Origin: Dactylorhiza incarnata
Taxonomy: Eukaryota > Streptophyta > Magnoliopsida > Asparagales > Orchidaceae
Direction of reading: 5' to 3'
NCBI GenBank assembly: GCA_033032865.1
Contig: JAWHQI010000166.1
Span: forward strand, 4,216,001-4,280,000
DNA length: 64,000 bases
Shown here: piece by piece, positions 45,675 through 56,746 of the stretch
How positions within the stretch are numbered: the stretch's first letter is position 1
How the letters are laid out: each line of letters starts with the position of its first letter
The notes under the pieces: model-generated
Databases searched by the model: none
The model's input: only the letters and a program-made list of their open reading frames with translations
Told to the model about the DNA's origin: nothing
Translations under genes and position numbers: made by a program

Positions 45675-47440
45675 TTGGTTGGAAAAGCCTTCGAGTAGAT
45701 TCCACTGATCGGTCTCTCATAAGCCGGCAGGGCAGGTTGATCACTTGAGTGACGAGTAAAAAAGGAGTTATTTTGGGAAGGCCCTGAGACGATTCCGCTG
45801 AACATGCTCTCATAAGCCGACATGGCTGGTTGATCTCTCAGGTGGCAGGTTGAACAATAATTTTGGAAAAGTCCCTGAGTTGGTTCCGCCGACCGGGCTT
45901 TCATAAGTCGGTGGGGCAGGTTGACCACTCAGGTGGCAGGTTGAAATAATGTTCTGCAAGACTCCTGAGTTGGTTCCGCCAACCGGGCTCTCACAAGCCG
46001 ATAGGGTAGGTTGACCAATCAGGCGGTAGGTTGAAATAATGTGTTGAAAGACCCCTGAGTTGGTTCCGCCGACCAGGATCTCATAATTCGGCGGGGCAGG
46101 TTGACCCCTTAGGTGGCAGGTTGAAATAATATGTTGAAAGACCCCTGAGTTGGTTCCGTCGACCGGGCTCTCATAAGTCGACGGGGCAGGTTGACCCCTT
46201 AGGCGGCAGGTTGAAATAATGTGTTGAAAGACCCCTGAGTTGGTTTCGTCGAATGGGCTCTCACAAGCCGGTGGAGCAGGTTGACCACTCAGGTGGCAGA
46301 TAGAGATGATAATGAAACACCCCTGCGTTGGTTTCACCGACTGGGCTCCCACATGCCGGCGTGGCGGATTGACCACTCAGGTGGCAGGTAGAGATGATAT
46401 TGAAAGACCCCTCAGTTGGTTCTGCCGACCGGGCTCTCATAAGCCGGTAGGGCAGGTTGACCACTCAGGTGGCAGGTAGAGATGATATTGAAAGACCCCT
46501 GAGTTGGTTCCGCTGACCGGGCTCTCACAAACCGGCGCAGCAAGTTGACCACTCAGGTGGTAGGTAGAGATGATGTTGAAAGACCCCTGAGTTGGTTCCA
46601 CCGACCGCGCTCTCATAAGCCGGCGGGGCAGGTTGACCACTCAGGTGGTAGGTAGAGATGATGTTGAAAGATCCTTGAGTTGGTCCCGCCGACCGGGCTC
46701 TCACAAGTGAGTGGGGCAGGTTGACCCCTCAAGAGGCTGGTTGAAATAATGTGTTGAAAGACCCCTGAGTTGGTTCCGCCAACTGGGATCTCATAAGCCG
46801 ATGGGGCAAGTTGACCACTCAGGTGACAGGTAGAGATGATGTTGAAAAGACTCCTGAGTTGGTTCCGCCGACCGGGCTCTCACAAGACGGCGGGGTCGGT
46901 TGACCCCTCAAGAGGCAGGTTGAAGTAATGTGTTGAAAAACCCCTGAGTTTGTTCCGCCGACCAGTCTCTCACAATCCGGCGGGGCCAGTTGACCACTCA
47001 GGTGGCAGGTAGAGATGATATTGAAAGACCCCTGAGTTGTTTCCACCGACCGGGCTCTCACAAGTCGATGGGGCAGGTTTACCACTCAGGTGGTAGGTAG
47101 AGATGATGTTGAAAGACTCCTGAGTTGGTTCCACTGATCGGGCTCTCACAAGCCAGCGGGGCAGGTTGACCCCTCAAGTGGCAAGGTAAAGATGAGGTTG
47201 AAAGACCCCTGAGTTAGTTCCGCCAACATAAGTCAGCGGGCAGGTTGACCACTCAGGTGGCAGGCTAAGATAATACAATGAAAGTCCCCTGTGATGGTTC
47301 CACCGACCGGGCTCTCACAAGACGGCGGGGCAGGTTGACCACTCAGGTGGCAGGTAATAAGGTTATGTTAAAAGGTCCCTAGAAAAGATCCCGCTGACCA
47401 GGCTCTCAAGAGTCGGTAGGGCAGGTTGATCACTAGGTGA
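45675..47440. repeat. Satellite-like array, about 20 units of 88-90 bp
   Basis: The unit holds 'ggttgaccactcaggtggcagg', then 'gaaagacccctgagttggttccgccgaccgggctctcacaagccggcggggca'. Spacing of the ttgacc word is 90 bases for copies 45921-46281 and 88 for 46281-46633, so two unit lengths occupy separate blocks. The 90-base block keeps a minus-strand frame open (45810-46376), which is expected from a stop-free multiple of three and is not evidence of a gene. Tat-lineage elements are known for tandem repeats in this part of the element. Confidence 0.93.
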
Positions 47441-48108
47441 CAAGGGAGATGGGGTGAGAGAGGATTTCAACCCAGATAAGGGGAGGAGGCGAGCCTAGGT
47501 GGTCTCGCCCTGGCCGTCCATTTCCACCAAGCGCTCTCTCATAGATAACAACGAACGCGCGAGTTGCGCGGCCCGCGACAAAGGTGGAGTCCTGGCGCAC
47601 TCACAAAATCTTAGGCGGATAGCATCCCCTAGCTTCTGCCAAAGAGACACGAGCACACGAGGACCGTGAAGCCTAGATCTCGCAAGTCTCTAGGTCTCAC
47701 AAGTCTCTAAGTCTTGCAAGTTTCTAAGTCTTTAAGTCTCTAAATCTCTAGGTCTAGCAAGATTCGCAAGGGGAATTCAACACTGGTCCGCAAGGAAGGC
47801 ACTCGGCGAGTTCAAAAAGGCGAATCTCAAGAGTACACGGAGAAGGAAAATCATGCTTCACAAAATAACCATTCAAATATATTCATAAGTCGGGGTCTCT
47901 CCCTTTACATACATCGCAAAAAAGGCTTTGGGACTCGCCCCTTCACATATAATTAAAAAGGAAAGAAAAAAGGTCTCCGGTAGTTGGTCTTCATTCGCCA
48001 TCACTTTTGTCAGCCGACGAGTAGGCATGCAAGTTGGAAGGCGAGCCCGTCGGGGAGTTCGGAAAGAAGAGCGAGGGAATCATCTCCTCTATGGTAATGT
48101 TCTCCTAA
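47441..48108. other. Spacer with short AAGTCTCTAGGTCT repeats
   Basis: 47675-47765 has five or six copies of a 15-17-base 'tctcaagtctctaggtct' word. The rest is noncoding spacer that ends next to the stop of the antisense gene. Confidence 0.6.
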
Positions 48109-49919
48109 CTCGCCCAGAACGCGTTGACGTCTGGCAACATGGTGAGCGTGGCCTCGGTGGCCTTGATCACCATGAGCCTCTGAGTTGCATCCATCTCGTC
48201 GGGGGTGATGTGTAGCACATCCTCGTGCTTAGAGGAGGAGCCACGACGCTCCACCGACATTGACTCTGCGGGGACCTGGGCGAGCTGTGCCTTGAGGTCC
48301 TCCACTTCAGCCTCCATCTCTCCATTTCGAATCACCATCTGGGTCACAGCCTCGACATCCTGTATTAAACTCGAATGAGAAAACAAGAAAAGAAAAAAGG
48401 GGAAGGGAAGGTAACTGCGTAGGAGAGATTTACCTCCTTCTTCGGGGTCTGTTCAAGGAGTCTCTCGGCAACTCCAAGTCGCGTCTCGAGGTCCTAAGCC
48501 TGCTCCAGCGCAAACTCTCGGGTAGCATCAACCTTGAAAAAACTCTTCATAAAAGAGAGGCCGCGGCGGGACGCCATATGCAAGAGCTCTGTGGCGCGCA
48601 TATGGTCCCGCGTGCTCTCATAGGCGATCACCCGCATAGAAGATTTTTTGAAGGCGGCGGTCTCCTCCTCCTCCCTCCCATACAACCCGTAGGCGAGGGC
48701 GTAGGCGTGATCGCCAGCCTATCCTTGCTCAATCTGGGGGGGAAGGAGAGTGGAAAGGGAGATCTTCTCCCCAGTCCCCTCCCAAGCGAGAAGAGGGTCT
48801 CCAGCGCTTTCCCGTGGCTTCTCCCCAAGGCCAAAGTGCGGGATCCACACCACTCATCACTGCATCGGCAATGAGCACCGGATCTAGGAGGCTCGTCGAG
48901 GAGGTCTTCTTCGATGCCAAGGTCTTCTTCAACTTTTTTCTCGAGCCGGAAGGGGGCGGGGAGTCGAGATCAACCACCTCCCTTTTCCCTTTGCCGCCTT
49001 TGGACTTGGGCTTGCCCAGGTCGCCGACGCAGGCCTCCACGGCAGCTCTTTCCACACCGAACGGAGAGGTCAGCTTCACTCCACCCGCATGAGGCGGGTT
49101 CACTGGAATCAGGCTCTCCTCTGTAATGAGAAAACATGTTTAAAAAAGGGGGTGGGCAAGCAGAGAAAAGGCGATCTGAACTATGCGAGTAGAAGCATAC
49201 CTTCACCCTGCGACATGGGAGGGGAGCGAGTCGAGACATCGCCGCAGATAAACAACCTCAAAATTCTTCTCAAGGAAGAACTTGCAGAGCTTCGCCGTCT
49301 CTTCCTCCACACGAGGAGCGCGATAGATTGACTCGCTTCGCTGAACGGGCGCATACAGGATGTTGGCGAAGTTCCCCTTGACGAAGAGAAATTGGTCATT
49401 CCAATGGTGCACCTTATTGAGGGTCTCGCAGACCTTGATCCGCTAGCCGGTCAGGAAGGTGACTCCATCCGCGGTCGCCCGGTAGATGAATAACTTGTGG
49501 AAGGCGGTGAGGTTGAACTTTATCCTCTCCTCGCGCTTATAACAGGTTAATCTCATGAGCATGGCAATCACATTCGTATTGATCTGCGCGGACATCGTCC
49601 CGAAATACTTCAGGAACTGCTTCCCATCGGGCCAAAGGGGAAGGCGAAGACCCACCTCGAAATGGGAAAGGGGGAAGGCGATATCATCCTCGCGGAAAGT
49701 GTTGATAGCTTCGCGCTCCTTGGGGCAGCGAACTGAGTATCCTTCCGAGAGGTATGCGACCTCGAACGCAAGGCGGTCCTCCTCCAACACTTTCTCCTCA
49801 GGGAAGAGGCGGTCGGCAAAATTCGCCACGCAGTTTCCTCGCTCATAGGTGGTATGGATGCCTTGGACATTTTTTAGAGAGGCTGGCGAGTGGAACGAAC
49901 TATACGAATAAGAAATCAA
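48109..49919 (-). pseudogene. Antisense gene A of the Tat-lineage element (gypsy-type transposon domain plus coiled coil)
   Basis: Minus-strand exons are about 49919-49201, 49120-48434 and 48359-48109, with GT...AG introns of 80 bases (49121-49200) and 74 bases (48360-48433). The first exon has FPLSHFEVGLRLPLWPDGKQFLKYFG and later HHWNDQFLFVKGNF, resembling the plant domain called putative gypsy-type transposon (Transposase_28-like). The second is a basic linker (SRKKLKKTLASKK) and then helical. The third (VEAVTQMVIRNGEMEAEVEDLKAQLAQV) is coiled coil. Lesions: a stop near 49443, a one-base frame change near 49250, another frame change in exon 2, and a stop near 48495. The gene lies opposite to gag, just inside the 3' LTR side, as reported for extra antisense ORFs of Tat elements. 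Its function is unknown. Confidence 0.7.
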
Positions 49920-50328
49920 GGCAAGGGTGTAGTTAATGCAGTAGGGGAGTGCGGAAATGAAAGGGGGTGGGTATTTATAGAAAAAGAGGGGTCAGAGGGG
50001 TTTTGCGACTGACGATGCGACCTACTCACCCTATGCCCCCTCCTCCCTACCCACGTGCGAGTGTCGCTTAATTCGATGTCGGCGAGCATGCGTGAGCACT
50101 CTTACCCAGCAAACCCTTTCATCGGATAATGATATAAAAAAAACACAACGTGTGAGCCACACATGATAAATAGAAAAACACGGATCCCTGCGAGACAGGG
50201 TTAGACATAAAGAAATAATGTTCATACAGAAAACAGTGCTTAAAAAAGTTTGAAAGCGAGTGGGCTGAAGACGCGGATGGTTTCACCTCCGGGGACCCCG
50301 ACCGCTCATCCGCATCCTTGAGCCTCAT

Positions 50329-51545
50329 CTCGCGAAGGCATACTCGTGAGCAATAGTAATCTCTTGTTGAAGGGCGAGTGTGCACTCGTCAATCCGCTTG
50401 AAGTGATCTTCCAGCAACGCTGAAGCACCGCCTGCTAGCTGCTGCACTTCCTTCATGAGTAGAGTGCATTCTCCCTCAAGGGCCTCCATTCGTCATTCCA
50501 GGGAAAGGATGCGAGAGAAGGGGTCATAGTCCGCCGAAGCCCTCTCCTCCAGGATCTCGCGGAGCATATATCCATGCTTTCACAGGATGCCCGCCAGTCG
50601 ATTTTTCATCTCGGCAGCGTTGGAAGGTTCGTCGAGGTACTCGTCGATCATGTATGGAGAAGGTGGTGCCGAGTAGAGCACTCGCTCGTCCGACTCGTCA
50701 TCCCTTTGAGTATCATCTGAAGAAAGGTAAAAGGTTAGTGCCGAATTGAAAGAGAAAATAGGAAGGCGCGCGCAAAGTTCCTTACCGAGCAAGTCCTCGA
50801 CAGCTTTACCCTCGCGGGGCAAGGCAGGCTCGCGGTCCTGATTGGTGAGGAATCTGGGCCTCCCGTAGATGGGACAGGAGGTGGGGAGCACCAGGGATTT
50901 TTCTCGAACCCGGTCACAGGGGAGTCTTGTCGAGACCCCGTACTTCAGAGGGAGCGATAGCATCGGCAGTAGTGCTCGCAGAAGCAAGGATCGTCTTGGT
51001 GAACTCCTGTGTCAGGTCTCGAGTAGGTGACTTCGGTAGCGAAGGGGTCAGCTCGAGGTCGACATAATCGGGTACTGCGAGGATAAACATGGTTAGTTAT
51101 GCCCATGAAGCGCGAGTCGAATACGATGAAGAATAACATTCGCTTACCAGGAACGATGCGGGTGTCAGGATTGGCCTAATTGCTCTCCTCCTCATGCTCT
51201 CCGATCTGCTGACCACTCGCGCCACCTTCCGTAGAGGCATTGACCTGTGAAACCAATGACACAAGATCGACGTAACTTCGTGAAGGTTGCCGCGAGTGAA
51301 TACATTAGGGAAGAAATTCGTACCTGTTCCAAGAGCTCGAGGCCCAAGCTGAACGTGGGTTATGAGGGAAGCTCGGTCAAAGTTGTTCCCTCCCCCCACA
51401 GACTCCCGCCTCGCCCTTTTGGCTCCTCGCTTCTCCACTCGCTTCGACGTAGCCTGCGAAGAGTTTCCGGCGATGAGCCCCAGTAGACCGACAGAAGTCA
51501 GTTCACTCTTCTTTTTAGCAGCAGCGAGACGAGCTTGGACTTCTT
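50329..51545 (-). pseudogene. Antisense gene B of the Tat-lineage element, unknown product, with introns
   Basis: On the minus strand a basic N-terminal exon (about 51545-51324: RLAAAKKKSELTS...) is followed by exons at about 51244-51148, 51074-50786 and 50716-50329. Three GT...AG introns of 79, 73 and 69 bases separate them (51245-51323, 51075-51147, 50717-50785). The exons encode a Ser/Thr/Pro-rich middle, an acidic part (DDTQRDDESDERVLYSAPPSPYMIDEYLDEP) and a helical C-terminus (MEALEGECTLLMKEVQQLAGG). Stops occur in every exon and at least one frame change is needed. I do not recognise the family. It may be the upstream partner of antisense gene A or a captured host gene fragment. Confidence 0.55.
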
Positions 51546-51745
51546 AGGAGAGCGGCTTGTTGGTCGACCAGAGGGCAGCGAGAGAAGAGGGGAGTGGGTT
51601 CAGGGGATGGGGGGTTCCCTCCTATTATATATAGCCCCAGGTGAGACCTACCATAACATTCCCCTCAAAATCGAGGCACTCTCCAAACATCCGTGGTTGA
51701 ACTATCTTTCTTAGCTTGAGGCAAGCTCGCAAAGAGCGGAGATTG

Positions 51746-52513
51746 TGTACAACCCTGTGATTGTCGAATTGGTTCATCAAGACATTAGGTGATCTGGAGC
51801 GAGACTGGGATCTGACGAGTCAGCCGGGCGAGTGGCGGGCCTCGGCTCGCACTTGCCTCTAATAGGCACTCGCCCCCAGCTCGGTGCGAGTGGCAAGTCC
51901 CAGCTCTACCGGGCACTCTCCACTCCGGCAAGTCGGCTTAGTGTAGTATGGACTCGCCTGTTTGGTTGGTGGTCTGTTTTTCACCAGGTGATTTTATTTT
52001 GGTCTGCAGTTAGTCATTCCAAATAACGGGATTCCGCTGTTGGTAGACCAATTTGGGTAGCTTTTAGTAAAACCAAAAGGCGGGATTCAACTATCCGCAG
52101 ACCGTTTCAAGAAAACTATAAATAGACCACAGAGGCACCTTTGGAGAGGATCTCTCACGTGTTTCTCTCTCCTCTAGTATGCTTTGGTTGGCTAGAGAGT
52201 TCTATCTTACAGCTCACCATGGTTTCTGGGTGTGTCGACAGGGACTCTCTAGCACTCTCCAAGGTGTCTAGCTCAACAATTGGCTTGGGAGGGGAAGTTC
52301 TCTCTGATCTTCCGGGTTAGTGGCGGAACCTCCTCGTTGCAGCTAGCGGGTCTATTCCTAGTTTTCCACCCTTTGTGAGCGAGGTTCTTTGCTCTGAGCG
52401 ACCGGCCTAGTGATTGAACTCAGGAGAAGTAAGAGCAAGCTACCTCAGTCTGAACTCCTCTCGAGTCGTGGTTTCCAGGCTCATAGGTTGAACCATGGTT
52501 TCCAGGTTCAACA
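51746..52513 (+). repeat. 3' LTR of the Tat-lineage element
   Basis: Pair of 17052-17820, with a TATA box at 52116-52125. A purine-rich GCAAAGAGCGGAGAT directly before 51746 is the probable polypurine tract. The GGGTC duplication follows at 52514. Confidence 0.92.
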
Positions 52514-54341
52514 GGGTCCGTTCATTTGAACGGAATTAGCTTTTTGAAATTGACATTGGGGATTAGAAATCCAATTCACAAGTTCTGCGCGACTAAATTT
52601 AAGCGGATATTGGCTTGAGGTGAAAACATATGACTATGGCTTTAAACTAAAAAACCAAATCGCCAATTTTTACCTCCTCCCATGAGTTTTCCGCATAATT
52701 GAGTGATTTCGAGCTCATGTGAGTTTTCGCGCAGGAGGGAATTTTCGCGCTAGTGTGTTTTTTTCGGATGGACGAGTTATATCCCGGGAGCACGTTTTTG
52801 ACCCAGGGTCGATTTTTTCGCCTAGGCACGCGTTTTACGCCCGAGGACGCGTTTTCATCCCGGGCGCACATTTTTCGGCCCGAACGCGATATTTTCGTGC
52901 ATGCACAAATTTTTTTTTGCACTGGCAACCAATTTTCGGCCCGGACGCGCATTTTTCACTGGACGCGCGTTTTTTGCTCGGGAGCATGCTTTTCGACCTG
53001 GACAAGAATTTTTCTCCCGGACGCGCATTTTTCGCCCGAGCAAGCATTTTTCGTCCCGGGCGCCCATTTTATGGCGAGACGCGAGTTTTTTGCGCGAAAG
53101 CGTGATTTCGGCGTGGACAGGAATTTTTTCGCCGGGGCATGTGTTTTTCAGGCAAGCACACATTTTTCGGCCTGAGTGCATTTTTAGGCCCGGGAGTTTT
53201 TCGGCTCGAACACGATTCTTTTCCCCGAACGTGAATTTTTTGCCCTAACGCACATTTTTTCATGGGCACGCAATTTTCGTCTCGGACGCGTGTTTTTCAC
53301 TTGGTTGTACTTTTTTGCATAGGAGCGGGTTTTCAGCCCGGGCGTGAGTTTTTCGCCCGATCGTGTTTTTTACGCCCAGGAACACATTTTTTGTCCGGGA
53401 GCGGGTTATGCGTGTCCGAACAAAAAGTGGGCGTCTGAACGAAAAATTCTTGTTCGAGCCGAAAAACTTTGCCTGGGCGAAAAAAGTGCGTAGGGCAAAA
53501 AACACGCGCACGTGCGGGAAATGCTCGTCTGAACCGAAAAACGTGCGCTAGAGAGAAAAATACGCGTCTTCTCGAAAAGAGTGTGCCTGGGCGAAAAATG
53601 TTTTCCCCAGCGAAAAAATCGCGTCCGGGACAAAAAAACAAGCACCTGGGAGAAAAATGCGCGTCGTAGCCAAAAATGCGCGCCCACGCAAAAAATGTGC
53701 ACACGGGCAAAAATTTCGCGTCCGGGACGAATAACACTCTCTGGGGCAAAAAATTTGCGTCCGTGCCGAAAAATATGCTCCGTGGCAAAAAACGCGGGCA
53801 CGGGCGAGAAGCGCGCCATGGTAAAAAAAATCGCGTCAAGGTCGAAAAATGCACGGTCAGGCGTTAAACGTGAGCACAAATGAAATATTCGTGTCCGGGC
53901 TGAAAAACACGCCACAAGCAAAAACACGGGCCCGGGCGAAAAACGCGCCCCTGGGCGAAAAATTCTCATTCGGGCCGAAGACACGTGCCCAGACTAAAAA
54001 TTTGCATGCGGCCGAAAAACTGGCGATACGGCGAAAAATGCGCGCGCAGGTGAAAAATTTGCGTTCTCGCCCAAAAACACTTGTTTGAGCTAAAAATTTG
54101 TTTGCGGTCGATAAACGCGCGATAGGGGGAACAACGCGCCCGAGTGAAAATTTTTTTTTCAATTCTTGAAAATCAATGTCTTCCATACGAACAAACAAAA
54201 GTAAACAATGTCAATTTCCGTGAAAGAATATTATCTTACAGACGAACAACAAAATTGAATTTAAACTCAATGTCAATTCTTGCATTGGTATTTGATTGAA
54301 AGTTAATTCTTCAAAATCAATCTCTTGCAAATGAACAGACC
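52514..54341. mobile_element. Foldback-like element of degenerate 21-23 bp repeats
   Basis: The ends match as GGTCCGTTCATTTG (left tip 17048-17051 joined to 52519) and the inverse CAAATGAACAGACC (54328-54341), one mismatch. Between about 52740 and 53405 lie some 30 degenerate units with T5CG-CCCGGGCGCG character. From about 53415 to 54150 the same units run in the opposite orientation (CGGGCGAAAAATGCGCG). The whole can fold into arms of about 700 bases around 53410. Outer segments carry 'gaaattgacattg' on the left and its inverse two or three times on the right. No coding domain exists. Long Arg/Phe/Ala-rich frames in all phases come from the stop-poor repeats. The TSD was not identified, so the superfamily is open. 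Confidence 0.7.
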
Positions 54342-54460
54342 ATTATAGTGCTTGGATCGAAAAAAAAAAGCACATAACATCCATGAACTCCCATTAAAGG
54401 TAGTAACTAAAAACTAAAAGCAGGACAAAAGTGGAAGCGAAAAAGAGAGATTGTTAAGCT
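54342..54460. other. Unassigned flank of the plus-strand chromovirus
   Basis: 119 bases with no gene. AAGCT at 54456-54460 is the left target duplication. Confidence 0.6.
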
Positions 54461-54605
54461 TGTAACGCCCCGAATCTATTCTATTCGATTTCGGTGTGCG
54501 TTTAGAGGGTTTGGTGTGCGTTTAGCGGAGTGGTCTGCGGATAGTGATTTTGGCTAGGTTTTAAATAAAACCTAAATCCTACCACCCTTAACCCTAAGCA
54601 GCTGA

Positions 54606-54637
<32 letters not shown>

Positions 54638-54875
54638 CGATATCTCCCTCTCGCTCTCATTTCGCGTGGAGCAGCCGCGCCCCCTCCCGATCTCCTTCTC
54701 CCCCGTCGCCCCTCTCTCTCCTTCCCTCCCGATCGCTCCTCCTCCCTCACTCGCCGTCGGCCTGGAGCAAGGGCAAAGGCCCCCCTCCTCTCCCTCTTTC
54801 CCGTCGGCAAGAAGGAGCCCCCCCCCCCCCCTCCTCTTCCTCTTTCCCGTTGGCATGAAGGAGCCGCCCCGATCT

Positions 54876-54907
<32 letters not shown>

Positions 54908-56731
54908 GTCGACCTGAAGGAGAACCCGAGCCCTACCTCCCTCTCCTCTCTTCCCCGTCGACCAAGAGAAAGGGTAGAAATCTTTGCGGGCTTTTGTGGT
55001 GGTTTAGGGTTCCAAATCTTCGATTGGAGGCTGGATCCGTGTAGGAGCAGCCGCTACGGTTGTGCTCCGTCAAGTTCGTGTGTGGACAGCCGTTATGATC
55101 GTTAGCCGTCAAATCCGGGCGCGTCCCCATGGTTCAGAAGTGCACTTTAAGGGTAACGATCTCTTCTACCCTCATTTGGACGTGTCCTAGTCCTTTTCCG
55201 TGTCGTTGAGGCCCCTACCCAAAAGGGTGAGGTCGTGGCCTCCGACGGGTCGATTCGTGTTATCCCCGTCAAATCTTGCATACATGTAGAGTCCATGCGT
55301 AAAATGGGCGTAGGCGCGCTGTGTGAAGCCCATCCGGGACGGTTCGTCCGTATTGGTGATGCTTTTGATATTGTGCGTGCCGGGAGAAAGCTCCGTGTTG
55401 TTATACTGCTTCGTAGGACTAGAGGGTGCTACTGCATGCGCAGCAACGCCTGGGGGTGTGCCCTGGGGAGCACCCGAAGTTAGAAACAGAAATGGAGTTT
55501 CTGTTCACTACCGTCGGCGTTAGCGTTATCGCCGGGCGGTAGCTCCCAGACTTGGTTCTGGTGATTTTGTGCGTTCTGAGGCAGTCAGAGTGCTACTGCA
55601 TGTGCAGCAATGCTTGGGGGTGTGCCCCGGGAAGCACCCACAGCTAGAAGCCAAAATAGGGTTTTTGTGCGCTATCGCCAGGCGTTAGCGTTAACGCCGG
55701 CGATAGCTCCCAGACTGAGTTCTGGTGATGATGTTGTGCCCACCTGTTGAGAGGACCTGAGGCCTGTGTGCCCGACCTGTGAGGGTGTCCTGGTGGATGA
55801 CTTAGCGGCACGTAGAGCCGGCTAATTAAGAATACCTGGGCTGAGGGAACGCCATACCCGCTCTTCGTGTTGTACAACGAGAGCTGTGAACAACGGGCAT
55901 TTGGCGAACCTGAAACCGCACCATCGCAGCACCTGATTAGTAAGTCTCGTATAGCATGTCGGGAAGCAATGGGAAAGAGTCTTCGGACTACGGGATGTTC
56001 ACAATTAAAGCACGGGAGAGCCCTGGTATTCGGGCCACCGACTTTAGCCTCGAAAGGCAAAGCCATCAAGAGTGGATGGTGGTGGAAGGCGGAGTACACC
56101 AAAGAGTGCCTGAGAGCACGAGACGTGGAGGCCATTCCCACGTTTGTGATTGATGCATATGTATGAATTGTTTTGGGCCGCGTTAGCCGCCTCATTCTGC
56201 TATATATATATATATTTATATATGCTGTGATGCTCTTGCAGGGACGAGAAACTGCCACCCCCTCGAAAGGGTGGGGTCGTTATAATTTGGTCAACCGTAG
56301 CTGACCGTTGCCCTGTTTTGCCACCGTTTTTGGTGAGCTTGTTGTACAGGTGCTGGACCGAGCGGGAACATAGCGGGCCGAAGCCCCTGCGCTGCTGCGG
56401 CCCTTGAAGGCCTTTTGTTGTTCTTTTGCTTTTCATGTATGGCCGGCCTGCGCGCCGATGTTGGTAATTTGTAAGGCCGTCGTGCCTAAATTTTGTGTTG
56501 TAAAACATTTATTCCTAAGTAATAGAAGTGGACATACCCGGGTTCGGGTTTTGTGGTTTATATATCTTGTCTCTCTCTTTTGCTTCCGCATAGAATGCTC
56601 TGAGTTAGGTTCGTTGTTTAGGGTCGTTCGATATTTCAATTAAGTGACGTTCCCGTTCATTTTGTAGTATATGGCGTGGGGCCCCGGCCGGACCTTCTAT
56701 TATATGCTCCCGAACGGATGGGGATGTTACA
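54461..56731 (+). repeat. 5' LTR of the plus-strand chromovirus
   Basis: 2271 bp, with a C run of about 30 near 54607-54636, a CT run near 54883-54906, and two GGCGTTAGC/GCTANCGCC inverted clusters (55509-55545 and 55670-55708). Confidence 0.95.
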
Positions 56732-56734
56732 AAT

Positions 56735-56746
56735 TGGTATCAGAGC
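56735..56746 (+). promoter_or_regulatory. Primer-binding site (initiator tRNA-Met)
   Basis: TGGTATCAGAGC lies three bases after the 5' LTR. Confidence 0.93.

Larger units (their letters stand above)
17052..52513 (+). mobile_element. Tat-lineage Ty3/gypsy element, non-autonomous, with nested insertions
   Basis: LTRs of about 769 bp at 17052-17820 and 51746-52513 both start TGTACAA and end GGTTCAACA, and are flanked by a perfect GGGTC TSD (17047-17051, 52514-52518). The interior keeps gag (split) and a protease of the Tat/Retand/Ogre style. RT, RNase H and integrase are absent. Instead there is a satellite array of about 89 bp (45675-47440) and two antisense genes (48109-51545). The element spans 35.5 kb because of a solo LTR and a 24.6-kb chromovirus (with CACTA) inserted in gag. 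Without those it would be about 9.6 kb. The primer-binding site right after 17820 does not match a tRNA I recognise. Confidence 0.88.

Noticed and set aside
45810..47085. 188-codon and shorter minus-strand frames with a repeated MVNLPRRLMRARS-like phrase
   Set aside because: A 90-bp repeat unit without stops keeps a frame open by arithmetic, and the 88-bp units break it.
52647..54198. Many overlapping Arg/Phe/Ala/Lys-rich frames up to 192 codons on both strands
   Set aside because: They arise from stop-poor degenerate 21-23 bp repeats. No frame is preferred and no domain is visible.
55644..56258. 204-codon minus-strand frame in the chromovirus LTR and its twin at 62737-63288
   Set aside because: It lies wholly within the LTRs, antisense to the element, with no recognisable domain. 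It is probably chance in GC-rich LTR DNA.
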